From Sphagnum compactum (Eukaryota; Bryophyta; Sphagnopsida; Sphagnales), in assembly GCA_965153455.1 (NCBI GenBank), contig OZ234497.1, positions 20,515,872 to 20,579,871 of the forward strand: a stretch of 64,000 bases of DNA, given 5' to 3'. How positions within the stretch are numbered: the first letter of the stretch is position 1; each line of letters starts with the position of its first letter. Position numbers and translations under genes: made by a program. Positions 38,331 to 50,329 of this stretch are shown here, one piece after another. The notes below the pieces were generated by a model that saw nothing but the letters and a program-made list of their open reading frames with translations, did not search any database and was not told where the DNA came from.

Positions 38331-39943
38331 ATGGCGTTCAGTAATGTGTTGGCTGGAGCTCATGGTTGCAGGCTGCTAATTCTTTTCATGTGCCTGGTAC
38401 GTTTGCTAATTACCTCCTTCCTTCCTTCTATTAATTATTATGGTCTCTTTCTATTGAGCTGCTGTGATCACAGCTGCATACACAGTAAGCTGTGATCACA
38501 GCTCAGGCTAATGAAAAGCCACCGACATGGGTGCTGTTGTAACAGTCATTTTCCAATGCATAGCTGCAATGGGCTAAATACTTGTAACTGATGAATGCTA
38601 ATAATTTTATAGTCTGGGTAGTTTTACTTACTTTTGAAATACGTATAGGTTTTAATCTTAAAATTGAGACGCATGTCACCTTACAATGACTCACAATTTG
38701 ACTAACAGCTCTCATAGCTCCTGCATTTGATCAAACTGTGAGAGTTGTGAGTCATTGTGATTCCAGTTTGCCAAAAAAGATTTCATCGAAAGGGGCTGTC
38801 ATGACAGGTTCTAATGGAAAGACGTCCTTATTGTGTTGAACACAAAGAATTCATGCTCACATTAGTCCAGAAGTAGCTGACAAGGCACATGAATTTGGGT
38901 TCAGATAAGTGTTGGTGAGTTGTGGACTTTGCGGTTGTGTTTCACAGGTAGTTGTTGTTGCCGCGAGGAAGCATTCTAATTACACGCCCACTGACGATCA
39001 ACATGGAACTTCCACACCGTTAGCTGAGCAAGTTAATTGTGCTTACAAGAGGGCGGATGACGCGCCCAATGAAACTCAACGTGCGTCTTCCACACCGAAC
39101 CCGGAGCATGTCAATTTTGGTTCCAAGAGTGCGGATTACGCCCCCATTGACAATCGCCGTGCAACTTCCAGACCCAAACCTGAGCATCTCAATATTATTT
39201 ACAAGACTGTGGACTCGAAGGCAAAGGAGGGAGTAGAAAATATTCATGAATATTTTCAGTTGCTTGGCTTTTTCTTGGAGAGCAAATTAGCAAAGGGGTC
39301 CACAATGCACTTGGGAGTGAATTTCCTGGAGGACGCTGCGAACCCCAAAAGAGATTTTCTCCCGAGAGCTGTTGCTCACACTCTCCCTGCATTGGAAGCA
39401 AGCAACCTCCCCAAGTTGCTCCAAGCTTTTAACGTCAGGGAAGGGACGGAGATGGCCACTAACATGGAAAAAGCCATATCCTATTGTGAAGGAATCGTTG
39501 ATCTAGCTCCTGAAGAAAAGCCTGCGTTGTGCCTAACATCTAAGAAAGCGATGACGAAGTTCGTATCGTCTCAGTTTGGGGAGAATGTCGAACTCTTGAC
39601 CACTACGGTCGTACCGGCCAAAGCGCCAGCAGTGAACGATCCAGTGACAGTTCTGGACTACCACACCTACTCAGCCGATACCATTGCGGTCGTTTGCCAC
39701 AGTCTCTCATTCCCATCTCAGGTATATTACTGCCACAAGTTAAGCAAAACGCGGCTCTTGCAGGCGACCCTCAAAGCTGGAGACGGCTCACACATCAACG
39801 CTGTGGCAATTTGCCATTTGGATACTTCATGGTGGTCCAGCAGCCACCCGGCATTCGCGGCTCTCAATGTTCCGCATGGGACTGAAGTCTGCCACTGGGC
39901 TGTTGAGAGCACCTTAGTCTGGGTACGCAGCAACAACACGTAA
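38331..39943 (+). CDS. BURP-domain secreted protein, two exons
   Basis: BURP proteins are plant-only and act in the cell wall or vacuole; family members include RD22-like and polygalacturonase beta-subunit types. Exon 1 is 38331-38396 and exon 2 is 38948-39943 (donor CTG|GTACGT, acceptor CACAG|GTAG, phase 0), giving 353 residues. A signal peptide spans exon 1 and the first residues of exon 2 (hydrophobic LLILFMCLVVVVAA). Residues 35-112 are three tandem 26-residue repeats with consensus (A/T)P.(D/E)..R..S.P.PE.VN...K.AD. The BURP domain fills about 131-353 with FFLESKLAKGSTMHLG, FLPR and the CH signature: CH-X10-CH-X25-CH-X24-CH, the last spacing one short of the usual 25-26. The upstream start at 38909 lies in the intron and is wrong. 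Which BURP subfamily it belongs to is undecided. Confidence 0.92.
38464..38504. repeat. Palindrome pair in the BURP intron
   Basis: The 16-bp perfect palindrome AGCTGTGATCACAGCT lies at about 38489-38504, and a near copy (GCTGTGATCACAGCTG) lies about 28 bp upstream. A second inverted pair in the same intron is ACAATGACTCACAA near 38683 with its complement near 38745. Confidence 0.8.
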
Positions 39944-39949
39944 TTCATC

Positions 39950-40620
39950 GAAACGACACGATTCCTATTCTGACTCTATCAACATTTGCCTGGCGACAAT
40001 CTTACCATTATCCATCTTACGCGACCACCAATAACTCCCTAGAATTTCTTAATCTCGCAATTAAATAATTCATAGTGACATCCCGATTGGTGATGCTGCA
40101 TTTAGAGAGACGACTTCATAATGTGCACTTGCGAGCTACATATAGCATTGAAATGTCATGATTTAGATCTTATTAACAGAAGTAATTCAAGTCTCAGCGG
40201 AGAATTGGGAAAAAAACGAGAAGCAAAAGTTACCCAGTTCTACAACAATACAAGCATAAACCACTTCAAGATTGCCTATGTTCTTGTTGAAGGAGATCAA
40301 TAAAAAACGCTAGCAATGAACCAACACCAATGCACCATGTGACAACTCTACCCAACCAATTCTATTGCACAAAATAGTCCTTGATTTGTTTTCTGTTTTG
40401 AAAATGATTCTTGTGGGATAGGAATACACCTCATTAGATTAATTAGCTAAGGTTTTGATGTTGGGCACCTTAAGTTATTCAATGATATCAAACAAGATCT
40501 AATTTGGCCCAAAAAAATCTCAACTTAACTTATATTTTCCAGTTTTTGGAGAATTCAAGCAATCTTCTTTCAACAACTCATACTATCCTCATTGACAAAG
40601 AAAAAAAGAGAGCCACTGAA
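39950..40620. other. 3' flank of the BURP gene, no gene seen
   Basis: No recognisable coding sequence. Includes the likely BURP 3' UTR. Confidence 0.4.
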
Positions 40621-40639
40621 GGAAAAAATAATCATAGAA

Positions 40640-42265
40640 CTGTTAGTTGTTAATTTTTGCAATGCCATTCTCTGAAGAAGTTTCTCTTGAGACATGAGAG
40701 AACTTATCATACAGCAAGTTTGCACTAAAGCTTGTTGCCAGTTGAGTTAGGGTCCTCTACATAGTGTCCAGTTTTTCCTCAAGAGCAATGGAGTCAATAT
40801 TAGATTAACCCCTGGGCTGTGAACTGGTATCAAGAACCATGAACAGAAAAATAAGTATCTGAGCGAACCCTGCACAGACAATGGTCAACATCTGTCTGAA
40901 TCTTTGTCACCATGTTTTCAAGTTCTTTCTCTGCCAGTAGAGGCAACTCGTTATTCAAGTCATCCTTCAAAAAGAGTTATCCTCATAATCCTGTAGATTA
41001 CTTCTGTTTGAAGCCAAAGATTCTTGAGAGCTGTTGAACCTGTGCATGTGACGTAACACTAATGATTCATTGACAGAATTCCTAACATCTGTAGAGCACA
41101 CTGAGTTCACAATAATCTCAGGACTTAGAGCGCAAGCTTGTGCTTTTTGAATTCATTTGGATGAATTATCATCAGTAGGCATCAATTGCATGGTCCATAA
41201 AGTTGAGAATACATCTGCAGTGAAAAATGGGAGTCAGCCTTCAACTGATGTTTTGATTAACCTTGTTAATAAAGTTTAGGTTCTCTGGTTTGATTTCAAT
41301 ATATCAGAGTGTACTACACTTCCCAGCTCGAGCTCGGGAGAAAGCACATACAATTATCCATCTCCCAGTACAGTTGGTTTCTGTATCTTACCTTCTAGTA
41401 CCAAACATTCTCCCAGTCACTTGTGAGCAAGCCAGGCCTCAACAGCTGCCAGAAAAGGGAGCAATTGTGTGAAATGCAGAGCCATGAATTTAAGGTCCCT
41501 GGAGTCACAGAATTGATGCAAGAGGTAGAATTTTGGGCAATATCTCATTCACATCAGCTTGCATCTACAGGGGTGGCCACTGATCAGATCAGGCCAATTG
41601 AAATAACTTACATTTTTTTCAAATGATGACTAAAAAGTATAGGGTGCAACTTATGATGAATAAAAATTTAAATGTAAGTGAGGTGCCTAGAATTAGATTA
41701 TGAGAATATTTTTAAATACTTTAATATTCTATTATTTCATAGCATATAAAAACATAACCCTTTATCTCATGTGTTCCATAAAATGGACAAAGAGTAACTA
41801 ATGAGGAGGAGAACTGTCAACAGCACTGCGGACTCTGTTCATTGTTGATTCCAGAGCGTGGTTGGTAATCAACACATACCGCTCAGGACTTACTTTTGAA
41901 GGAGCAGTCACTAAGAGTAGCTTCAGCTGCCAATCTAGGTTGTTCAAAACAACATCTTGAATGTGCTGAAGTACCAGATTTGGTTGTGACTCATGAGGTC
42001 ATGCTATCAGTTAGCCCTTCCTTAAGGTAGTGATTACTGGGTAATGACCTCGCCCAGCCAAAACATTCCCTTCAGATTTGACAAATACAGGTGAGATGTA
42101 ATCGTACCCTACTCTGGTCCTATCAGAGAGTCCTGTAGTCCCGAAGACCTTCTTAATCCATGTTCTCCATTCCCAAATGTGTGTCTCTGTGGAATAAAAA
42201 CAATCAGGAGAGGCACATAGATGCCAATAGGCACAGACTGCACCACTACAAGTAGTCAAGCACAT
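40640..42265 (-). pseudogene. Broken gene of unidentified family
   Basis: Several minus-strand blocks read like good protein but are split among frames. From the 5' side they are VLQHIQDVVLNNLDWQLKLL then SPERYVLITNHALESTMNRV (about 41970-41800), KFMALHFTQLLPFLAAVEAW (about 41500-41430), IVNSVCSTDVRNSVNESLVL (about 41110-41050), then ELPLLAEKELENMVTKIQTD (about 40960-40900) and IDSIALEEKLDTM with RTLTQLATSFSANLLYDKF (about 40800-40700). A TAG interrupts the last block where TGG would fit, and the TTTTTGAAGG near 40975 needs a one-base shift to stay open. A frame at 42265-42011 may be an upstream exon. The even composition and the isolated breaks suggest a recently dead, spliced gene. I could not name the family. 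Confidence 0.45.
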
Positions 42266-42529
42266 TGTTCACTAATTGGATGACCTTCCCAAACTAAAAC
42301 TAAAAAACCATTTCTGAGATTGGAAAAATTGGCAGCTACAAAGCTCTGAATACCTACGTGTTTTTTTCTGTCTAACTTGATTCATTCTTAGAGTTGAAAA
42401 CTGGAGATACCTTTGATACTTACTGGTCAATACTCAAAGATTTTAAAGCTAATAGCAAAACCTGCACATTTTTTGAAAACTATCACCAGAAGCCTCAAGA
42501 TGAGCATTCAGAAAATAATGGACCAAAAA

Positions 42530-43075
42530 ATATTTACCTTAAAGTATAATAGTTCAAAATAACCTAAAATATAATAGGATAATTTAAATGAAAATAAAAA
42601 TTTAAAATAATTTGAATATAATAACCAAAAAATAGACTATGGTAAATTAACCAATAATAATTTAAGGTATAATAATTAAAAATAACCAAGAAAAACCAAG
42701 AATAATTTAAGGTAAAATAATTTTAAATAGCCAAGAACAACCAAAAGTAATTTACAACAAAATATTTTTAAGTAATTAAAAATAACCTAAAATAGTAAAA
42801 AATAACCTATGATAGAATAGTCAATAATAGCTTACAATAGAATAATTAATAATAGCTTATGATAGAATAACCTAGAATAGTCAAGTTTAACTTATGATAA
42901 ATAGCCAACAATAACTTATGATAGAATAACTTAAGATATAATAGCCAATAATAACCTATGGCAAATAATTTATAATAACTAGTGATAACTTACAATCTAA
43001 TAGCCAAAAATAACTTATGGTAAATAACCAAAAATAACCTATAAAACATACTTAATTAATTTAAAACTAAATTGT
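42530..43075. repeat. AT-rich degenerate short-unit repeat (AATAACCTATGATAGAATAG-like)
   Basis: Variants of 'AATAACCTATGATAGAATAGCC' recur more than fifteen times with drifting length. A related array is found at 50330-50510 and weakly at 50680-50740, so this is a dispersed low-complexity family. Confidence 0.85.
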
Positions 43076-43109
43076 TAATTTAAGACTTTACCCAACTTGG
43101 TGGATGGTA

Positions 43110-44060
43110 CAAAGTCCACATAGTGGCCACCAAATTTAATAAATTTAACCTTACATTCAAGTAAAAACAACAATATTGCATCCATGTATACTCTGAGTCT
43201 CAAAAGAATTCATAGCAATTTTTTTTTGCAACATTTTCAATCATTGTTTTTAATACATTAAGGGACACAAAGCGAATAACAAATATAATATGCTAGTTTC
43301 AAAATGAAAATATTCATATGATGAAAATAGTATTTTGCCTAGTGCCCACCAAATGAAAATTATAGGTTATTCATTATTAAGGTTGGAAGTCAAATTGTAC
43401 TCCTATTCATGAGAAACAAAAAAACAAATTTACTAAATTAAAAAAATTAGGCACAACATGTGTTAATTCATCAATTGCAACAATGTCTATGGATCCAAAG
43501 TTGTTCATGCTAAAATAAAATCAATTATTATATTTGGCATTTCTATGCCATGAAAGGAAAAGTAAACACATAGTGGCCACCAAGGATTAGGGTTAAAGTC
43601 CCAAACAAATATATTGATAGCTAGTATCTAAGAATATACACACACAAATTTCTACAATAAACAAATTCCTTAATACCATATTAATGCCACACATAATTTT
43701 TGATGATCAACACATTGTTTAAAAATATGCCACATCCAACACAAAAGAACCCAAAAATAAAAAAACTCATAATAAATTTAGAGTCAATGCCATGAAATAG
43801 AAAAAAAAAAGTCCAGTGGCCACTAGGGATTAGGGTTCAAGTGCAACAACAAATATCACTAATCATGACTATGAAAAACATTATACAAAAAATTATCTAT
43901 GATGAACAAAATTACATGTTGTCAAATACAAAAACACAACAATCTATTATTCCATTGCTAGATGATATGTCAAATAATAATAATAAAAATGTATTGATAA
44001 TGTAGCCAATAATATAGCCAATCCATTGAGTTTCAGAAAAAGGCAATCGTGCCTATCCAT
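43110..44060. repeat. Diverged tandem repeat, about 220-245 bp x 4
   Basis: The marker phrase AGTGGCCACCAA (or AGTGCCCACCAAA, AGTGGCCACTAGG) occurs at about 43122, 43341, 43572 and 43815. In the last two it is followed by GGATTAGGGTT. Sequences between markers share AT-rich blocks with a small-molecule satellite feel, but are diverged. This could be an old satellite-like array. Confidence 0.65.
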
Positions 44061-44064
44061 GAAT

Positions 44065-45115
44065 CCATGCCTATGTACCATGCTTGTCTACGAATCCAAA
44101 AATGGTGTTCTTTAATCATAATCCTAACGCCCCAACACCAAAAATTAAATCCAAAATTAAATACACCACATTTTCGGAAGTATATAATATAATATTAAGC
44201 CCAAAAAGGTTCGAAAGGGGGGGTGCACTATCTAGTGTGTTTTCACCCCACCCACACTTGTCACATTCCAAGTTGCCATTAACGCCTTGGTGATTACACT
44301 AGGGCTCTTCACTTATTTGGTATTCTGAATCTTGTTCATCACTTGAAAATGAGGCCTTAAATGTGTGGTCTCAATTCTTTTCTTTCTAGGGCGCAAGCTA
44401 TGATGCATGGGTTTTTTCTATAACCTTTGAAGCTTGGAAGTTCTTTTACCACCACCACCTTTTTCAAGGTTTTTACATGAACCTTGTAGATGGTGTATGT
44501 AATAAAAGAACAACAAAACTAATTTACAAAAACTTCACAATGTCCAAACAACCTATTGAGCTAACACACTCACATTTGGTAATTTCTGTGTGTACATGGC
44601 CTTGTTTATGCACCCAAATTGCATTACTCTCACAAACCGCAAATAAATGTGTTTTTCCTAGACAATAAATAGAAGCACACTTACCTCAGGAACACAAAAA
44701 ATCATATGCAACCTAGACAAATGTTTGCAAAATTTTGAAGTTTACCTTTGAGTTGGGAGATCAATAAATAGGTCCAAAGACATCAAAATGACATTGTTGT
44801 GAACAATGTTTCTTAACCTTATTAGGTCATACTAATACTGGTACAAGCCTTCATTGTGTGGCGCCATACATACATTTATGTCACTTCCTACTAGTTTAAA
44901 GTCATCATCATCACATTAAGTTTGAGGATCCAATGGTTTGAAGCCAAATCCAAAATTCCTTAACTTGGTGCCATTGTACATCAATGGGTTGAAATGAATG
45001 CGTTGGGGTTGTGAATGCAAATTGGGTGCCAATAGATTGATTTTGTTGGGATCAAAATTAAATAGGCTGCCAAAAGATGAACATGTTAGGTGTGAAAATG
45101 AATTTAATACAAGCC
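44065..45115. other. Intergenic, no gene seen
   Basis: Short frames only (for example 44477-44668), with no recognised family. Confidence 0.35.
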
Positions 45116-45118
45116 AAT

Positions 45119-45718
45119 GGGTCCATTCATGATTGGGTACCAAAAAAAGAAAAAAGACTCCAGGACTTTTGATTAGTCCAATTTAAGATAATTCATGTGA
45201 TAGTGGTGGGTTTCCACATTGACCCTTGGTGATTTGCACCCAAAGCTAAACATTTTGAACCCATTGAACATAATTTTTTTGTCAAATGGCTAACAAAATG
45301 AGTCCTTTGCCTTGCAGCCCTTTCTTTCAAAATTTCAAAACTTTCATATTTTTGTATGATTTGATTTTTCATCAAGTTCATCCAATGAACATGTATTTTC
45401 ATAGAAGGGGACATGTTTTTGTTGTACAAAAGTTTGAGATTAGTTGTATGATTTTAGACATTCCTTTTCATTCCTTTTAAAAAAAAAGTAGTTAGACACT
45501 TGATATAGTTAATTTACAAGACTCAAAATGACATTCACATAGCATCCAAATTATTTAAAAATATTTTTATTAACTTAACAAGACATCATTTTATTTATTG
45601 GTATAGAACAATCCACTACAACTATAATAATGTAAGATAAACAAAAATCCAAAATTGTCTTTTGTAATCTTAAAAAAGTTAGACACTCCTTTTTGGTACT
45701 CCAATCGTGAATGAACCC
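45119..45718. mobile_element. TIR transposon, copy A (non-autonomous, about 600 bp)
   Basis: The element opens GGGTCCATTCATGATTGGGT, then ACCAAAAA, and closes with the reverse complement of GGGTTCATTCACGATTGGAG, so the ends are terminal inverted repeats of about 28 bp. The interior matches copy B (51042-51816) in opposite orientation, including a stretch reading FHQVHPMNMYF in both. No transposase is encoded. Target-site duplications are not obvious. The superfamily is undetermined. Confidence 0.85.
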
Positions 45719-45719
45719 T

Positions 45720-46480
45720 AATAGATGATTGTGCTTGCCTAGGGTGTGAATGAAACAAGGTTTCTATACAAGTTGCATTGTCATCCAAAAAATCGCCCTT
45801 GATTGCTTTATCATCCACAATTTGTTTTATATGAAATTTAAGGTTTATGGGATCATTAGTTGAACTTACGGCTTCATTTCTTTGCACATGTTTTTGCTTC
45901 ACCTCTATAATATAATGATAGTCTAATAAAGTTCTTGCCATTGTTACAATCAAGTTCCAACAAGTTCCAACTAGGTTTTAAATGTTACTCTTGTTTACAT
46001 GCAAGTTGTTAATCACTTTATCTTCAAAATGTAGGAGTTCAAATTTTTCATGAAAGCCATTAATTTGATAACTATGTAGTTGTTGGCTAGTTGGATTATT
46101 TTAGCTTGTAAAAGAAAGATAAATTTATTTTGTTGAAAACTTTTAGATCAATAAGTTCCACTTTGCTACACATGCATTTGATGCTACATTTTGTATAATG
46201 CATTTATTGAACTCCACTCTGTTGCCCCAATGTGCCTATGGTTTTCAAGTTACATGGCCAAGGTAAAAAATTTAAAGAAATTTTTTGGTATTCTTTTCAT
46301 GCTCAACAATCTACAAGTACAATTTTGTTTAGGAATCAACAAATCATTTGTTTTTTGAGGTGATGTTGGCTACCCATACGTAATCATGGTTTTTTCTACC
46401 AAGCTAGGTAAAACATTTTCTACAAATGTCTTATTTGATGGGACAACAATTCATGGACACAACCTACATGATAACCTTTG
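45720..46480. other. Flank of the hAT remnant, possibly more decayed transposase
   Basis: Minus-strand pieces here (for example WNLLI and FSTK near 46140) may be the continuation of the transposase at 46484-46887, but they are too decayed to be sure. Confidence 0.3.
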
Positions 46481-46483
46481 GAG

Positions 46484-46887
46484 TTAGATGGATTCAACAA
46501 TCTTCATAGGTAGGAACCCCTTAACCACAAGCAACATTAGATTTTCCAAAAAACCCACTTGTGTTGGATCATCGTTTCTAAATTTATTTTTAGTAAAAAA
46601 ATAACTAAATATTATAGATGGAGATGCATGTGCCCTCTTTTTGCTAGCTTTTTGATCAAATGAAACTTTTGCCAAGGCAATGCTAAGATCTTTGCCAACT
46701 TCTTCAATAAGGCATAATGATTAACATCAACATGTTTTCTCATCACTATTATGCCATTAGTCTTATCATATGTAATCAATCTTTTCTTGCACTTGGTGCA
46801 CATGACTAGGATCTTAGGACCAACAAAATCATTGTGGCAAATAATATATGTCATGATCTGGTTATGATCCAAAATCCATAAATTCAT
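46484..46887 (-). mobile_element. BED-zinc-finger hAT-like transposase remnant
   Basis: Minus-strand sequence carries a BED-type finger, VMCTKCKKRLITYDKTNG and then MRKHVDVNHYA (C-X2-C ... H-X4-H), about 46810-46715. After a frameshift near 46650 it continues as SIIFSYFFTKNKF, then NDDPTQVGFLENLMLLVVKG (down to about 46500). The order BED finger followed by 'D..Q..F...L.LLVVKG..P...VES' fits plant BED/hAT-type transposase-like genes. Frameshift and lack of the catalytic and dimerisation regions show a dead fragment. Confidence 0.7.
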
Positions 46888-46889
46888 TG

Positions 46890-48240
46890 TTGTTCACCTT
46901 AAAAAATGCCCAAGTGAATGAAGTCTAGTAATGTGGCTTCCAAAAAAGTTTTTGTTTCCGTAAAATTTTCAAGTGCATTTCAATGATATATGCATCATCA
47001 TGCTTTTCAACATTATTAACTTTTGGAATCTTTAGTTCTTCACATGCAATTTGCACATGCCAATCCTATTGTTATCATATCTTACAAAAGCTAGGATTTC
47101 CTCATTAGAAGTAATATCATGAATATTGATAGTGTTCATGGTTGGACATGAAGAAGATTCCATAACAAATTTAGTAAGAGATCAACAAAAAGTAAAACAA
47201 AAAAACTTGTGAACTTTTCACAAATTTATTTGAACCTAAAACACAATAGCAACAATCAAGATATGACATGACTTCAAGGTTTAGGAAATACAAGTTCAAG
47301 GCTTAGGGTTTGGAGATTAAAACTCTTTTAGTACATTCTTGAAGATCTTTCCCCACTCACTCAGCCTCACAAGCCTCATGCTTGTGAGTAAAAGTTGAAA
47401 GCATAATGTGCAAAAACAAGATTTATTTTTGTGACTTTGTGAAGGCTGACAAAATAAATGAACAAATAAGCAAATGAACATGCACAATAATTGTCGAAAA
47501 TAGGAAAATAGGAAGAACTTCCCACACCCTTGTTGTTGTTTTACAAATGTGTATTCAAGTAAAAACTTGCAACAAGGTGCAAAACAAGTGACACAATGAA
47601 ACACAATTAAAAACAAAACTATAAGATCATAGACCAAAAAGCAAAAACACTATCAATAGTCCGTAATCACCACAAACGTCGAGAACCTTTGCAACTTTCA
47701 TAACATTCTCTATTGTTTACCAAGATAAAGGCGATGGTGAAAAAGATGAAAACCAAAACAACACAACTTTAACACAAAGGAGGTTGCAAAGCTCTATAAC
47801 AACTTACCTTCTTGTAGTTCACTAGGCTCCATATTCACCATGCTCCCTTGAAAGAACTTGTTTCGTCCTAAAAAAACTCTAGTAGCTAACAGATTGCATT
47901 CGTAATTTTGACATCACATTCACAAAAAGCTCAAAGTGAATGTTGCAAGTTGCAAAGGTGAAAAGTGAAGGAGACATTAAAAAAAATGCAAGTTGTAAAC
48001 ATGGACTAGAAACTACAAAGCCCAAAACCCTAACCCTACTAAATGGGTAGAAGCCGAGTACTAAAAGGGTACAAGTTTGAATTTTTGACAGATACCCTCC
48101 ATATTTTGTTTCCCCCTTGGTTGGGTATGGATATAGATATTTGAGCTTATAAAAGGGTCCGGTTATGAGGTGGGCAAGTACCAACTTCTTGAAATGCCCT
48201 GGTAGGAGGCAAAGGCCGGGTTTTTAAAAAAAAACAACAC
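46890..48240. other. Intergenic, no gene seen
   Basis: Frames at 47317-47637 and 47879-48184 (-) match nothing known and are compositionally poor. Confidence 0.35.
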
Positions 48241-48855
48241 CCAATGATCATATATACATGTAGGCTACCCAGTTTACCTTGCAGTCAATCAAATACCCAC
48301 GCAACACTGGTGAACTAGATTGGCTTGTCAAGCCTAGTAGGCAGTTAGTAAATATTCCTCGTGAACTAACCACCATGGTTCGGTAGGAACTGGAAACCAA
48401 TGGAAAAGTGTTTTCTGTCCACCTACCATCCATCCCTCAGGGCTTGTTGGTGGCTATTGGTTTACTCTGGCCCCACTACAGTGTGTGCAGTGCAGTCGGA
48501 TGAAAATGGTCTCTCCAGACAGATCTTGTTTCTGTGGAAGGGATCCGACGGAGAATTGGGGACGCACGAGCAAAAGACCCTTGCAACTCTTGGGGACGAA
48601 ATGACCAACTGACATAGCTCCTCCTCCTTAAAGCTGCTAATCAAAAGCTTCAAAGAAGGCTTAGTTTTCGTCATTTGGCTTCATTCAATCAGCTCCAAGT
48701 CTTCCAACGTATGGTAGGTACTTTGAGATATATTTCTGTACTCGTGGTGGCAAAGGCGGTAGCAGACTTGGACCCATTGGCTTTTGGCTTTTTAGGAATT
48801 TCCTTGTGCATCCTAATTGTCAATCATCGATAGGAAGATTTAGCCAAATCTGGCT

Positions 48856-49215
48856 ATGAACCAGATGTGGACTACACATCTTCAATCGACCTCTCTTTTC
48901 CTGCCCGAAGATCTTCATGAAATCCTTCTCGTCAGCGTTTGTGCCACCCACCTGCCACAATTTCTCCTGAAGCATCAATCCTTCTCTTTTCTGTTTCTCA
49001 CTGGCAGCCCTCTATTGCACGACCTGATTTTCGAGAATCACGGCGGGTGTCGCAGTACAGAATGTCTTCCAACGCTTTTGTGAACCATGCTTCCAGACTT
49101 GGATAGCGACCCGCGAAGTCAGATCAATTACCTTGTTGAATCCTCCAACTTCGACAGAGCTGCTTTGGGGGTCGTTTCTTTCTCGGAGGATGCAGTCATT
49201 TGTCTTTACTGTCGT
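48856..49215 (+). pseudogene. F-box-like gene fragment, interrupted
   Basis: The frame from 48856 contains TSLFLPEDLHEILLVSVCAT, similar to the F-box opening (LPEDLL.EIL.R), then HDLIFENHGGCRSTECLP. It hits a TGA at 49081 but continues in the same frame as TMLPDLDSDPRSQINYLVES and ALGVVSFSEDAVICLY up to a second stop near 49216. Local GC is higher than the flanks, and further open pieces in shifted frames reach about 49790. The core F-box residues after the first helix are poorly matched, so the family call is tentative; a broken coding gene is likelier than chance. Confidence 0.35.
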
Positions 49216-49799
49216 TAGATTACGGTTCAACTTTGCTTCACGCGTGTAACCTGTTCGTTCTTGTTGCTGTATCTAGCTAGCTAAGCTAGGCACACACATT
49301 TGCGGCATCATGGGGGCTCGATCATTATCCCAGTCCATTCCTGGATTTCGAATTTTCAGCAAGTTTTCGACAGGTTCTCACACGGTTGTGAAATTTATTA
49401 CTGTGGGGGCTCATTTCTGAAGCACCCATTTGTTTTGGTCTCCACCTCCTATGCTATCCACAATCAAACTGCATCTACGTTATCCCATTCTTCAGGCTCG
49501 AATTTGATTGCTCTTGCTTGTGGGTCCGTTCTAGGATTTAAGAAACTTGGCAGCTCCCGAGCCCACCTCTCAATTTCTTGGCAAAAGAAAAATTGCTTGC
49601 CTGGGCAGCAGTAGGTACCATTTTCATCACCCCAACAAACCCAGCTTCAATATCTACCACCTGCCAGTTGTCCAGAACCACCCTGTAGGATTCATTCTTT
49701 TTGTGTGGCCCTACATGTGGCCTGCAGATTCCCCTTCTCCAAATCCAAAACATTCACTTACTCAAGCTAGAATCCAAATTCAGAGCTGAGAATTCACTC

Positions 49800-50320
49800 C
49801 AGGATAGGCTGGAAAACCTTACTGCCAGCAACTCCAGTAGTACCTATTACATCATATGCAATTTGTAGTGTCACCTTCAACATGTTATGTGAAGTACTTA
49901 TCTCTGCAATCAATCTCATGCTATGCAGCCATTTTATTATATAAACTCATTTTCCAGAGCTCAAGACCTAATGTTTGCCAGTCTGTACTTACAAACACAA
50001 TGGTAAATGGACCCATTCAATAATTGCTTGGCCCTGTGCACTGCTGTTTCACCACAGCTAGCTTCAAAACTTTGCACTTCTGGGTTGTGGGTTTTAATGG
50101 GAAGATTATTGACCCTTCTCATGTTTTGTTTCTCCTCATGTTGTGCACTTGCTTCCCTCATGCCAAGTGTTTGGAATTTACTATTTTTCTTTTGTTTCAT
50201 TTGAATGACCTAGGTTTTTAGATTTCATCACATGGGTATGTATGTATGGGATTGAGTGAACCAAGTTCTCTTAGGAGATGCATAGTTGAGTCAAAATCAT
50301 CTCTGAACCTGCAAAGTAAA
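49800..50320. other. Intergenic, no gene seen
   Basis: Short frames on both strands with no recognised family. Confidence 0.35.
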
Positions 50321-50329
50321 ATGACCTTG

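Noticed and set aside
38909-38947. Upstream start for a 344-residue BURP protein
   Set aside because: It lies in the intron. A better model uses exon 1 at 38331 with a TATA box 123 bp upstream, which restores a full signal peptide.
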